Positions 8,785 to 16,941 of a stretch of 64,000 nt of DNA are shown here, in pieces (position 1 is the stretch's first letter; every line of letters begins with the position of its first letter). The translations under genes were made by a program, and so were the position numbers. The notes beneath the pieces were generated by a model, which did not search any database, was not told the origin of the DNA, and saw only the letters and a program-made list of their open reading frames with translations. The DNA comes from Cloacibacterium sp047601505 (GTDB taxonomy: Bacteria > Bacteroidota > Bacteroidia > Flavobacteriales > Weeksellaceae): the NCBI RefSeq assembly GCF_047601505.1, contig NZ_JASGJD010000001.1, positions 930,001 through 994,000 on the forward strand. Reading direction: 5' to 3'.

Positions 8785-10143
8785 TTACATGATGTTTTCA
8801 AATTTTTTATCCATCACGAAATCTTCCATAAATTTAGTAGTGTAATTTCCAGCTAAGTAATCTGGATTTTCCATTAGTTGTCTGTGGAATGGAATTGTAG
8901 TTTTAATACCTTCTATGTAAAACTCTTCTAACGCACGCTTCATTTTTGCAATAGCTTCTTCTCTTGTTTGTGCAGTAGTAATAAGTTTGGCAATCATAGA
9001 ATCATAGTTTGAAGGGATAGTATAACCTTTGTAAACGTGTGTATCTACTCTTACACCATGACCACCGGGTATATTAAGTTCAGTAATTTTTCCGGGGCTT
9101 GGCCTAAAGTCGTTATAGGGGTCTTCTGCATTAATTCTACATTCAATAGAATGCATTTTTGGGAAATAATTTTTTCCAGAAATGGGTTGACCAGATGCTA
9201 GAAGAATTTGCTCTCTAATCAAATCGAAATCTACAACTTGCTCAGTAATAGGGTGTTCTACTTGAATTCTGGTGTTCATTTCCATAAAATAGAAATTTCT
9301 ATGCTTATCTACCAAAAATTCTATTGTTCCTACGCCTTCATATCCAATAGATTCTGCTGCTTTTACTGCGGCATCGCCCATTTTTACTCTCAATTCTTCC
9401 GTCATAAACGGAGATGGAGTTTCTTCTGTTAATTTTTGATTTCTTCTTTGTACAGAACAATCTCTCTCAGAAAGGTGACAAGCTTTACCATATTGGTCTC
9501 CAGCAATTTGAATTTCAATATGACGAGGTTCTTCAATTAGTTTTTCCATGTACATTCCACCATTGCCAAAAGCTGCTACAGCTTCTTGAATTGCAGAATC
9601 CCAATGGTCTTTTAGACCTTCGGCTTTCCAAACGGCACGCATTCCTTTTCCACCACCACCCGCGGTAGCTTTAATCATTACAGGATAGCCAATTTCTTCT
9701 GCAGTTTTTGCTGCTTCTTCATAAGAAGCTATTAATCCTTCAGAACCTGGGATACAAGGTACTCCTGCAGCTTTCATAGTAGCTTTTGCAGTAGCTTTGT
9801 CGCCCATTTTTTCTATTTGTTCAGGAGAAGCTCCGATAAATTTTATGCCATTTTTTTGACAAATTCTTGAAAAATTTGCATTTTCTGATAAGAAACCATA
9901 ACCTGGGTGTATAGCATCAGCATTAGTAATTTCTGCTGCTGCTATAATATTGGTAATTCTAAGATAAGAATCTTTACTCATTGGAGGACCAATACATACG
10001 GCTTCGTCTGCAAATCTTACGTGTAAACTGTCTTTATCTGCTGTAGAATATACTGCTACGGTTTTAATCCCCATTTCTTTACAAGTACGGAGAATTCTCA
10101 TAGCAATTTCGCCTCTATTGGCGATTAATATTTTTTTAAACAT
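8785..10143 (-). CDS. accC: Acetyl-CoA carboxylase, biotin carboxylase subunit
   Basis: ATP- and bicarbonate-dependent carboxylation of the biotin on AccB, first step of fatty-acid synthesis. 452 residues, standard length. Starts MFKKILIANRGEIAMRILRT; ATP-grasp glycine loop KATAGGGGKGMRAVW; EMNTRIQVEHPITE near the active site; RINAEDPYNDFRPSPGKI in the C-terminal domain. It lies 95 bp downstream of accB in the same direction, the classical accBC arrangement, with AT-rich heptamer-like repeats in the gap and a terminator after. Confidence 0.96.
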   Translation of the reverse strand: MFKKILIANRGEIAMRILRTCKEMGIKTVAVYSTADKDSLHVRFADEAVCIGPPMSKDSYLRITNIIAAAEITNADAIHPGYGFLSENANFSRICQKNGIKFIGASPEQIEKMGDKATAKATMKAAGVPCIPGSEGLIASYEEAAKTAEEIGYPVMIKATAGGGGKGMRAVWKAEGLKDHWDSAIQEAVAAFGNGGMYMEKLIEEPRHIEIQIAGDQYGKACHLSERDCSVQRRNQKLTEETPSPFMTEELRVKMGDAAVKAAESIGYEGVGTIEFLVDKHRNFYFMEMNTRIQVEHPITEQVVDFDLIREQILLASGQPISGKNYFPKMHSIECRINAEDPYNDFRPSPGKITELNIPGGHGVRVDTHVYKGYTIPSNYDSMIAKLITTAQTREEAIAKMKRALEEFYIEGIKTTIPFHRQLMENPDYLAGNYTTKFMEDFVMDKKFENIM

Positions 10144-10150
10144 CTTTTTC

Positions 10151-10171
10151 GAAATTATAAATTATAAATTT
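10151..10171. repeat. Short heptamer-like tandem repeat in the accB-accC gap
   Basis: Three units of about 7 bp close to TAAATTA (GAAATTA, TAAATTA, TAAATTT) immediately upstream of accC, followed by more degenerate units. Low complexity makes it weak alone, but it matches the 7-bp periodicity seen elsewhere in the window. Confidence 0.45.
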
Positions 10172-10238
10172 TGAAATTTTAAATTATTTTAAATGAATAT
10201 TTTTCATTTAAAATTTATAATCTTTAATCTAAAATTCC

Positions 10239-10721
10239 TTAAGATGGGTCTACTAAGAATAATGGTTGGTCGTATTCAACTGGAGAAGAATCATCTACTA
10301 AAATTTTAACAATTTTACCAGAAACTTCAGCTTCTATTTGATTGAATAATTTCATTGCTTCTATAACACAAACTACAGAGTCATTTTTAATCTCACTTCC
10401 TACGTTTACAAAAACGTCTTTATCTGGAGAAGGTTTTCTGTAGAATGTACCAATCATTGGAGATTTAATGGTTACATATTTACTTTCGTCTTCGCTAGAA
10501 CTTGCAGCAGCTTCTGGAGAAGCGACAGGTGTAGCAGTGGCTACAGGTGCGGTAATAGGAGCTTGGTAAGCTACAGGTTGAGGTGCAAAACTAATAGGAG
10601 CTTCACTTCCAGCGAGTGGAGTTTTAATATTTATTTCAAAGTCTTTTGTTTTGTATTTCACTTCAGAAACACCTGCTTTAGCTACAAATCTTATTAGATT
10701 TAGTAATTCTTTAGAATCCAT
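10239..10721 (-). CDS. accB: Acetyl-CoA carboxylase biotin carboxyl carrier protein
   Basis: 160 residues with start at ATG 10721 (MDSKELLNLIRF), which aligns with the family; an in-frame upstream start would add nine residues with no support. N-terminal alpha domain, Ala/Pro-rich linker at about 45-80, and a biotinyl domain with EAMKLFNQIEAE, Lys124 being the biotin site. Co-transcribed with accC. A -7 box TATATTTG lies about 25 bp upstream of the start. Confidence 0.95.
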   Translation of the reverse strand: MDSKELLNLIRFVAKAGVSEVKYKTKDFEINIKTPLAGSEAPISFAPQPVAYQAPITAPVATATPVASPEAAASSSEDESKYVTIKSPMIGTFYRKPSPDKDVFVNVGSEIKNDSVVCVIEAMKLFNQIEAEVSGKIVKILVDDSSPVEYDQPLFLVDPS

Positions 10722-10745
10722 ATATAATATAATTTTTATACGGCT

Positions 10746-10753
10746 CAAATATA
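10746..10753 (-). promoter_or_regulatory. Promoter -7 box of accBC
   Basis: On the minus strand reads TATATTTG, an exact TAnnTTTG. No -33 TTTG at 19 nt. The predicted leader is about 20 nt. Confidence 0.6.
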
Positions 10754-10766
10754 GTAATATTACAAC

Positions 10767-10807
10767 AAAAAACCATTCTATTTTTTATAAAAAAAGAATG
10801 GTTTTTT
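10767..10807 (-). terminator. Terminator of the DUF177-rpmF operon
   Basis: Long inverted repeat AAAAAACCATTCT (10767-10779) / AGAATGGTTTTTT (10795-10807). Its flanking A/T runs make it usable in the leftward direction, downstream of rpmF. Confidence 0.75.
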
Positions 10808-10838
10808 TATCGAAAAGAAAAAACGATATTTTTTCTTC

Positions 10839-11039
10839 TTATTCTTCAGTAGAAGCTACTTCTTTCTCTAATACTACTTTACCTCTGTAGTATAGTTTAC
10901 CTTCGTGCCAGTGAGCTCTGTGGAAAAGGTGTAATTCACCAGTCGTTGCATCTTTTGCCAATTGAGGAGCCACAGCTTTGTAGTGTGTTCTTCTTTTATC
11001 TCTTCTTGTAGATGACTGTCTTCTTTTAGGATGTGCCAT
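10839..11039 (-). CDS. rpmF: 50S ribosomal protein L32
   Basis: 66 residues, MAHPKRRQSSTRRDKRRTHY at the N-terminus, the signature of bacterial L32. The four zinc-ligand cysteines found in some L32 proteins are absent (C-minus form). It follows the DUF177 gene by 30 bp, the widely conserved yceD-rpmF arrangement, and shares its promoter at 11617-11647. A strong terminator follows. Confidence 0.96.
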   Translation of the reverse strand: MAHPKRRQSSTRRDKRRTHYKAVAPQLAKDATTGELHLFHRAHWHEGKLYYRGKVVLEKEVASTEE

Positions 11040-11069
11040 TTTCTTGTTCTTTAAATTTTATGTAAAATT

Positions 11070-11603
11070 TTAATTTTTGTCTTTTAATTTTTTTAAAGCT
11101 TCCCAGCGAGGGTCTGTTTCTTCTGTTTTCTCCTCTTCTTCTTTGTTTTTCGGACTGAATTTTTCTAGAATTTTATGATAATCATCTTCTTCATTTACAT
11201 TGGGCGATATTTTTTTCATTGGAATAGAAAGAACTACTGCCTCATAAATAATTTGCGAAATATTGAAAGAGCTATCACCAGACGGTATGGTAATTACTTC
11301 TTCATTGCTATCATCATATTCTTCACCGAATTTTACCAAAATTTTTATATTATTACTAATTGGATGAGCAAATTCTTCATTGCTTATGTCGCAAATTAAA
11401 TCTACTGTTCCGCTAGTTGTAATATCAAACTCTAAAAATGTAGTGTGCTTTTCTAGCAGCACATCTGCATTAATATGAGCATTGGTAAACTCCTGTTCAA
11501 TCTCGAATAAATCAAAGAACGATTGTTCTACTTCAAATTTGAATTGGTGTTTTCCGTTCTTAAGCCCAGAAAACGCTACTTCATAGTTTTTTAATTTGTC
11601 CAT
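11070..11603 (-). CDS. DUF177 (YceD-like) protein
   Basis: 177 residues, cytoplasmic. Contains the DUF177 hallmark near the middle, DLICDISNEEF, although the second cysteine of the usual C-x-C pattern is missing, and a charged C-terminal tail ending in EALKKLKDKN. Position directly before rpmF is the conserved context of YceD, associated with 23S rRNA accumulation in other bacteria (established for relatives, inferred here). Driven by a consensus promoter overlapping the intergenic gap to pdxA. Confidence 0.8.
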   Translation of the reverse strand: MDKLKNYEVAFSGLKNGKHQFKFEVEQSFFDLFEIEQEFTNAHINADVLLEKHTTFLEFDITTSGTVDLICDISNEEFAHPISNNIKILVKFGEEYDDSNEEVITIPSGDSSFNISQIIYEAVVLSIPMKKISPNVNEEDDYHKILEKFSPKNKEEEEKTEETDPRWEALKKLKDKN

Positions 11604-11616
11604 AAAAAACGGTTTG

Positions 11617-11647
11617 CAAAAATAAGGTAAATTTTTTAAATTACAAA
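11617..11647 (-). promoter_or_regulatory. Consensus Bacteroidetes promoter of the DUF177-rpmF operon
   Basis: Reads on the minus strand TTTG (11647-11644), exactly 19 nt spacer, then TATTTTTG (11624-11617): a full match to TTTG-N19-TAnnTTTG. It lies 14 bp upstream of the DUF177 ATG. Confidence 0.85.
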
Positions 11648-11651
11648 AGAA

Positions 11652-12740
11652 TTATTCATTTTCTTCTGGTAAATCTTCGTCTATGCCGTTGTCATTCGCT
11701 AAAACCTTAGATTTCAAAGGGTTTTTTGTTAGCTCCTGATATTCAGTTCTATTTCTAAAAATTTCAATTGCAGTGAAAATTGCTTCAGAAAAAGACTGTT
11801 CGTCTGCCATATTTTTACCGGCAATGTCATATGCAGTGCCGTGATCTGGAGAAGTTCTGATGAACGGAAGTCCCGCAGTATAATTTACTCCTTCTTCGTA
11901 AGCAATTGTTTTGAAAGGAGCTAAACCTTGGTCGTGATACATTGCTAAAACTCCATCAAAACTGCTGTATTTCTCCGGTTGAAAGAAACTATCTGCTGGA
12001 TAAGGGCCAAATGCTAGAATTCCTTCGTCGAATAATTCTTTGATGGCAGGTTCTATAATTTCTATTTCTTCGTTTCCAATTGCACCACCGTCCCCAGCGT
12101 GAGGATTAAGTCCTAAAATGGCAATTTTAGGTTTTTGAATGCAAAAGTCTTCTATTAAACATTGATTTAAGGCTCTTGTTTGGTCTTTTATTTTATTTTT
12201 TGAAATGTTTTTTGCGATTTCAGAAACTGGAATATGGTGTGTTGATACCGCAACTTTAAGCTTCTCGGTTACCAAAAACATTAATCCTTTTTTGTTGAAT
12301 TTTTCTTCAAAATATCCTGTATGACCAGTGTGTTTGAAGCCTTGTTTTATCATCTCATCTTTGTTGATGGGTGCGGTTACCAAAACATCTACATCGCCAT
12401 TCATTAAAGCATTGGTAGCTGCTTCTAGAGAATCTATTGCCATTTTGGTAGATTCTTCTGTAGGTGTCCCAAATTCTACGTTCACATTGTCTTTCCAAAG
12501 GTTTACAATGTTTAGTTTTCCTAAGGCAGCTTCTTTTGGATGTTGAATGTAATTAAAATTTGTCTGAATTTTAAACACGTTTTTTTGATAGGAAAATAAT
12601 TTCCCAGAACCGAAAATTACAGGTGTAAAAAAATCTGTGATGTTTTTGTCTTGTAAAGCTTTGAGAATAATCTCAACGCCAATGCCATTAAAATCTCCTA
12701 CAGAAATTCCGACCTTAATTTTGTGGTGTTTAGAACTCAT
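11652..12740 (-). CDS. pdxA: 4-hydroxythreonine-4-phosphate dehydrogenase
   Basis: NAD-dependent oxidation of 4-phosphohydroxy-L-threonine in the DXP-dependent pyridoxal phosphate pathway. 362 residues. Family motifs: VGISVGDFNGIGVEI at the start, TAPINKDEMIKQGFKHTGHT, LGLNPHAGDGG and the metal/substrate region AMYHDQGLAPFK, then TSPDHGTAYDIAGK. The acidic C-terminal tail (about 20 residues) is longer than in E. coli PdxA. Divergent from ribE. Confidence 0.95.
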   Translation of the reverse strand: MSSKHHKIKVGISVGDFNGIGVEIILKALQDKNITDFFTPVIFGSGKLFSYQKNVFKIQTNFNYIQHPKEAALGKLNIVNLWKDNVNVEFGTPTEESTKMAIDSLEAATNALMNGDVDVLVTAPINKDEMIKQGFKHTGHTGYFEEKFNKKGLMFLVTEKLKVAVSTHHIPVSEIAKNISKNKIKDQTRALNQCLIEDFCIQKPKIAILGLNPHAGDGGAIGNEEIEIIEPAIKELFDEGILAFGPYPADSFFQPEKYSSFDGVLAMYHDQGLAPFKTIAYEEGVNYTAGLPFIRTSPDHGTAYDIAGKNMADEQSFSEAIFTAIEIFRNRTEYQELTKNPLKSKVLANDNGIDEDLPEENE

Positions 12741-12774
12741 TTTTAATTATCTTTGAAGTTTGAAATAGTTTGTA

Positions 12775-12782
12775 CAAATTTA
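12775..12782 (-). promoter_or_regulatory. Promoter -7 box of pdxA
   Basis: Minus strand TAAATTTG, matching TAnnTTTG, about 35 bp upstream of pdxA. It sits back to back with a plus-strand box at 12800. Confidence 0.55.
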
Positions 12783-12799
12783 GGAAAATATTTGCAGAT

Positions 12800-12807
12800 T
12801 AAATTTG
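12800..12807 (+). promoter_or_regulatory. Promoter -7 box of ribE
   Basis: TAAATTTG on the plus strand, 64 bp before the ribE ATG. There is no -33 match at the right spacing. Confidence 0.5.
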
Positions 12808-12870
12808 TTATTTTATAAAGAATTCTAAGTGATGATTGGAGCAAAAAATTCTGCTGAAAAAGATAATATT

Positions 12871-13455
12871 ATGTTTACAGGAATTATAGAAGCAACTGGA
12901 GAAGTAAGAAAAATTGAGAAAGAAGGAACAAATGTACATTTTACATTAGTGGGACCATTTACTCAAGAGTTAAAAATAGACCAAAGTTTGGCGCATAATG
13001 GTTGTTGCCTTACGGTAGTGAAAATTTCGGGGGAAGAATACTCTGTAACAGCCATTAACGAAACATTAGAAAAAACAAATCTTGGGAATTTAGAAGTAGG
13101 AAGTTTGGTGAATTTAGAGAGATGTATGATTATGAATGGTAGGCTAGATGGGCATATTGTTCAAGGGCATGTTGATAAAACGGGCGATGTGGTTTCTATA
13201 GAAAATATAGACGGAAGCTATTTCGTAACATTCAGATATGAAGAAGATGGAGCTTTTACTACGGTTCCTCAAGGCTCTATTACGGTAAACGGAATTAGTT
13301 TGACGGTTGCAGAAAGCAAAGATAATCAATTTTCTGTGGCTTTAATTCCTTACACATGGGAATTTACCAATATGAAAAATCTAAAAGTAGGTGATAAAGT
13401 GAATCTTGAATTTGATATTATAGGTAAGTATATTGCCAAATTACTTAGAAAATAA
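12871..13455 (+). CDS. ribE: Riboflavin synthase (alpha subunit)
   Basis: Dismutates two 6,7-dimethyl-8-ribityllumazines to riboflavin. Start set at ATG 12871 (MFTGIIEATGEV), the invariant family N-terminus; an in-frame ATG at 12829 would add 14 foreign residues. 194 residues as two lumazine-binding repeats: the first with NGCCLTVV, the second with SITVNGISLTVAE; GHIVQGHVD sits between. The stop codon overlaps the start of the following kinase by one base, so they are translationally coupled. No FMN riboswitch was recognised upstream. Confidence 0.95.
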   Translation: MFTGIIEATGEVRKIEKEGTNVHFTLVGPFTQELKIDQSLAHNGCCLTVVKISGEEYSVTAINETLEKTNLGNLEVGSLVNLERCMIMNGRLDGHIVQGHVDKTGDVVSIENIDGSYFVTFRYEEDGAFTTVPQGSITVNGISLTVAESKDNQFSVALIPYTWEFTNMKNLKVGDKVNLEFDIIGKYIAKLLRK

Positions 13456-14918
13456 TGGCATTTAGCAGATATAGAGGTTATAGCCTTAGAACTAAGGTTT
13501 TTATAGGATTTATGGTGGTGTGTTTTCTCAGTATCATAGGTTCTACCGCTATGTCTTATCTTATCATTAGAAAATCCATAGAAGATCAAAGTAAAACAGA
13601 GATGCAAAATAAATTTGAAGCATTAATGAAAACTTTGGATTACGCACTAAGTCACACCATGGTTACCGAAAACAATTTGCCAAGTGTACTTCAAGATGAA
13701 ATTTACGAAATAGCAGATATTCATAAGCACGATGTAATTATCTATGATTTACAAGGGAATTATCTCGTTTCTAATAAAGATAAAGATTTAGTTGCTCAGA
13801 AAAAAATTCCAGATGAAATTTTAAAAAAAGTAGAAAAATCTGAAGCCAGATACGATGTTCAAATTTATGACGAAAAAGTAGGCAGTACACTTACTTCGTC
13901 TTATATGATGATCAGAAACAATATGCTAGAGCCAATTGCGATAGTCTATTTTCCTTTTTATCACAACGAAGATTTTTATTACGGTGCTTTTCATAAGTAT
14001 GTTCAATATATTATTTTGGTAAATCTTTTCCTCGTTCTTCTTAGTATTTGGTTGAGTTGGATTATTTCTAAAAATCTTACTAAAGCAATTACTAGAATTT
14101 CAGACCTTATTACCAGAACTACTTTGTTTGGTAAGGAAATGAGACCAATTAAGTATTTTAACAATGACGAATTAAGTGGTTTGGTGAAATCTTACAATAA
14201 GATGGTGTATCAGATTGAAGACCAAAAAATGCTTTTAGCAAATAAAGAAAGAGAAGAAGCGTGGCGAGAAATGGCAAAGCAAGTAGCTCACGAAGTGAAA
14301 AATCCTCTCACGCCAATGAAGCTTTTGATTCAGAATTTTGTAAGAAAATTTGATAAAAACGACCCTAATATTGAAACAAAAGTTAAAAATTTGGGAGTAA
14401 GTTTGGTAGACCAAATAGATTTAATTGCAACCGTAGCAAGTGCTTTTTCAGAATTTGCAAAACTTCCGCCAAAACACGACGAGCATTTCGATTTGAAGGA
14501 AGAATTAGAAAATTTAGTGCGAGTTTTTAATGAGGAAGGCAATATTTATTTGCATGTTAATAAGCAAAATATCCCAATAAATATGGATAGAGTTTATCTT
14601 TCCAGAATTTTCACCAATTTAATTACCAATGCAAAACAAGCGGAAAGAGAAGGTATAAAGCCTATCATTAATCTGGATGTAGAGTTGGTTAATAAAAAAG
14701 TTTTAATAACGGTAGAAGATAACGGAACGGGAATCCCGAAAGATAAATTAGAACAAATTTTTGAGCCTAATTTTACGACTAAAAGCTCTGGAATGGGGCT
14801 TGGGCTTACCATGGTTAAAAAAATGATTGAAGAATACAAAGGCGAAATTTCTGTAAAAACGGAAGAAGGAAGAGGAACGAAATTTACCATTGTTTTGCCA
14901 ACCAATCTAGAATCTTAA
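13455..14918 (+). CDS. Sensor histidine kinase, NtrY-like
   Basis: 487 residues. Two membrane helices (about 13-37 and 183-204) flank a roughly 145-residue sensory loop, followed by a HAMP-like region, then the H-box VAHEVKNPLTPMKL (phospho-acceptor His279), N-box near LITNAKQAE, and G-boxes VEDNGTGIP and GMGLGLTMVKKM. The HExKNPLTPMK form is typical of NtrY-type kinases. No response regulator lies next to it, so its partner is unknown. Its ATG overlaps the ribE stop by one base; whether this reflects a functional link is unclear. Confidence 0.85.
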   Translation: MAFSRYRGYSLRTKVFIGFMVVCFLSIIGSTAMSYLIIRKSIEDQSKTEMQNKFEALMKTLDYALSHTMVTENNLPSVLQDEIYEIADIHKHDVIIYDLQGNYLVSNKDKDLVAQKKIPDEILKKVEKSEARYDVQIYDEKVGSTLTSSYMMIRNNMLEPIAIVYFPFYHNEDFYYGAFHKYVQYIILVNLFLVLLSIWLSWIISKNLTKAITRISDLITRTTLFGKEMRPIKYFNNDELSGLVKSYNKMVYQIEDQKMLLANKEREEAWREMAKQVAHEVKNPLTPMKLLIQNFVRKFDKNDPNIETKVKNLGVSLVDQIDLIATVASAFSEFAKLPPKHDEHFDLKEELENLVRVFNEEGNIYLHVNKQNIPINMDRVYLSRIFTNLITNAKQAEREGIKPIINLDVELVNKKVLITVEDNGTGIPKDKLEQIFEPNFTTKSSGMGLGLTMVKKMIEEYKGEISVKTEEGRGTKFTIVLPTNLES

Positions 14919-14938
14919 TTTTTTATTTCTAAATATTA

Positions 14939-15634
14939 ATGAAACCTTTTCGTTTTCAGCAATTTTTTATTCAGCAAAACAAAAATGTTTTCCGAGTTGG
15001 GACAGATGGCGTTTTGCTTGGTGCTCTTTGTTCGCTGTCTTCTCCCAAAAACATTCTGGAAGTAGGAACTGGAAGTGGTTTAATTTCTCTTATGTTGGCA
15101 CAAAGAGAATCTTCTGCCAAAATTTTAGCGATTGATATTAATTCTGAAGCAATAGAATTGGCAGGAATCAATTTTAAAAATTCTCCTTTTTCGGATAGAT
15201 TAGAAATCAAATTTCAAGATTTTAAAAATTTTGAAAGTGATGAAAAGTTTGATTTAATTGTTTGTAATCCGCCTTTTTTTGAAGAAAATAATTCAGACAA
15301 AGATATTTTGGCTCGTCAACAAGTTGAACTTAATTTTGATAATCTAATCGAAAAATCTTCTCGATTCTTTTCTTCTGATGGTATTTTTTCGGTGATTATT
15401 CCTTCTTTTTCGGCTGATGAATTTGTTGATTTGGCGATGGAATATCAATTGAATTTGGTAAGAAAAGTCAATATTTTTGGCATTGAAGGGGGAAGTTTGA
15501 AAAGAAATGTTTTAGAATTTTCTCTAGCTTCAAAAGATGTAGAGATTTTAGATTTTACCATAGAAAAATCTCCAAGAAATTATTCCGAACAATATTTGCA
15601 ATTAACTAAAGATTTCCACGTATTTGGAAAATAA
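14939..15634 (+). CDS. trmN6: tRNA1(Val) (adenine(37)-N6)-methyltransferase
   Basis: 231 residues. N-terminal FRFQQFFIQQNKNVFRVGTDGVLLG is the family opening; SAM-binding VGTGSGLISLMLA, then the N6-adenine methyltransferase motif NPPF (Asn110-Phe113). Homologous to E. coli YfiC/TrmN6, which modifies A37 of tRNA-Val; the target in this organism is inferred. It follows the kinase gene by 20 bp and ends at a hairpin. Confidence 0.9.
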   Translation: MKPFRFQQFFIQQNKNVFRVGTDGVLLGALCSLSSPKNILEVGTGSGLISLMLAQRESSAKILAIDINSEAIELAGINFKNSPFSDRLEIKFQDFKNFESDEKFDLIVCNPPFFEENNSDKDILARQQVELNFDNLIEKSSRFFSSDGIFSVIIPSFSADEFVDLAMEYQLNLVRKVNIFGIEGGSLKRNVLEFSLASKDVEILDFTIEKSPRNYSEQYLQLTKDFHVFGK

Positions 15635-15667
15635 AAAAGCTCTTTCAAATTTTTGAAAAAGCTTTTT
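15634..15667. terminator. Bidirectional terminator between trmN6 and ftsE
   Basis: Stem AAAAAGCTCTTTCAAA (15634-15649) pairs with TTTGAAAAAGCTTTTT (about 15652-15667) with one mismatch. A/T runs on both sides suit both directions of these convergent genes. Confidence 0.7.
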
Positions 15668-15688
15668 AGGTATATTTTTTTTAAAAAT

Positions 15689-16399
15689 TTACTCGAAAAG
15701 TTCTGCTGTACTCATCATGGTTACGCCGCCGTCTTCACATTTAATAGCTTCACCAGGGAAATTCTGTATCATGTGATAATCGTGAGTTGCCATCAAAACA
15801 GCACATTGTCTTTCTGTGGAAATTGATTTTAGAAGCGTCATAATGTCATTAGATGTTTCTGGGTCTAAATTTCCTGTAGGTTCGTCTGCCAAGATAAGCT
15901 CCGGATGGTTAAGTAACGCTCTTGCAATAGCAATACGTTGTTGTTCTCCACCAGACAATTCGTGTGGCATTTTGTGCTTTTTAGTTTGCATGCCAACGCT
16001 AGAAAGCACTTCGTCTATTCTGTCGCTCATCAATGTTTTGTCTCTCCAGCCAGTTGCTTCTAATACAAATTGTAAGTTTTTTTCGATGCTTCTATCGGTA
16101 AGCAATTGGAAATCTTGAAAAACAATGCCCAATCTTCTTCTAAGATTTGGGATGTCAGAAGCTTTTAGTTTTAATAAATCAAAACCTACCACTTCTCCTT
16201 CTCCTTCTTTTAATGGAAGTTGCCCGTAAAGTACTTTTAATAATGAACTTTTTCCAGAGCCAGTTTTTCCGATAATGTAGCAGAAAGTTCCTCTTTTTAT
16301 AGAAAGATCCACTTTAGAAAGTACTGTGAAGTTTTTCTGAACAATCTTAGCATTCTTTAGTGTGATGATATCGTCACCTACAAAGTTTTTGTGTGGCAT
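15689..16399 (-). CDS. ftsE: FtsE-like ABC transporter ATP-binding protein
   Basis: 236 residues, a lone ABC ATPase. Walker A GKTGSGKSSLLK, Q-loop VFQDFQLL, signature LSGGEQQRIAIARAL, Walker B LILADEPTGNLD, H-loop MATHDYHM. The sequence after Walker A (VLYGQLPLKEGEGEV) and the overall form are closest to FtsE, which with FtsX controls peptidoglycan hydrolases at the septum. No ftsX is adjacent; in flavobacteria the two are often apart. Assignment to FtsE rather than another MacB/LolD-type ATPase is likely but not certain. Confidence 0.8.
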   Translation of the reverse strand: MPHKNFVGDDIITLKNAKIVQKNFTVLSKVDLSIKRGTFCYIIGKTGSGKSSLLKVLYGQLPLKEGEGEVVGFDLLKLKASDIPNLRRRLGIVFQDFQLLTDRSIEKNLQFVLEATGWRDKTLMSDRIDEVLSSVGMQTKKHKMPHELSGGEQQRIAIARALLNHPELILADEPTGNLDPETSNDIMTLLKSISTERQCAVLMATHDYHMIQNFPGEAIKCEDGGVTMMSTAELFE

Positions 16400-16509
16400 A
16401 TTTTTTAAATGATATTGTTGAATTTATTCTTGATTAAATTGTAAAATTGTAATCAACATCCAAAAATAAGGAAAACCTTTTTTTTAACCTAAATTTTGGC
16501 AAAATTTTA

Positions 16510-16547
16510 ACAAACAAAAAATGCTCGGAAAGTAAATTTCCAAGCAT
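16510..16547 (-). terminator. Terminator of rpmH
   Basis: Hairpin ATGCTCGGAAA (16521-16531) / TTTCCAAGCAT (16537-16547) with one mismatch. Read leftward it is followed by TTTTTTGTTTG. Confidence 0.8.
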
Positions 16548-16576
16548 AAATTTTATAATAAAATCAAAAGAAATTA

Positions 16577-16735
16577 TTATCTCTTAGCTCTTACGTCGCT
16601 AACAGTTAATCTCTTTCTGCCTTTTGCTCTTCTTGCAGCTAATACTCTTCTACCGTTTGGAGTAGACATTCTTTCTCTGAAACCGTGCTTGTTTCTTTTC
16701 TTTCTCTCTGATGGTTGGAATGTTCTTTTGCTCAT
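16577..16735 (-). CDS. rpmH: 50S ribosomal protein L34
   Basis: 52 residues starting MSKRTFQPSERKKRNKHGFR and continuing with RMSTPNGRRVLAARRAKGR, the unmistakable L34 sequence. Very basic. No dnaA, rnpA or oriC-like region is adjacent, so this is not the classical origin arrangement. It has its own consensus promoter and terminator, i.e. a single-gene transcript. Confidence 0.97.
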   Translation of the reverse strand: MSKRTFQPSERKKRNKHGFRERMSTPNGRRVLAARRAKGRKRLTVSDVRAKR

Positions 16736-16783
16736 TGCTTATATCTTTAATTCGGTAATACTTTATTTTTAATTTTCAGGTTG

Positions 16784-16814
16784 CAAAGATATGGTTTTTT
16801 TTATTTTCTGCAAA
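16784..16814 (-). promoter_or_regulatory. Consensus promoter of rpmH
   Basis: Minus strand TTTG (16814-16811), 19-nt spacer, TATCTTTG (16791-16784): exact TTTG-N19-TAnnTTTG. The predicted leader is about 45 nt. Confidence 0.9.
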
Positions 16815-16912
16815 TTAATTTTATTTATTTTTCAAATATTTTTTAGAGCTTAATTTTAGAACTAAAATGCAAACTATAGTCAATTTACCTTTTCGAAACA
16901 TTTTCAAAAACG

Positions 16913-16920
16913 TATATTTG
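16913..16920 (+). promoter_or_regulatory. Promoter -7 box of nrnA
   Basis: TATATTTG, 21 bp before the nrnA ATG. A weak TTTC lies 18 nt upstream at the -33 position. Confidence 0.6.
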
Positions 16921-16941
16921 TAAACTTAATTTTTAAAGAAA

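Noticed and set aside
16577..16735. rpmH as a marker of the replication origin
   Set aside because: No rnpA, dnaA, or DnaA-box-like cluster adjacent; in this phylum rpmH is often away from the origin.
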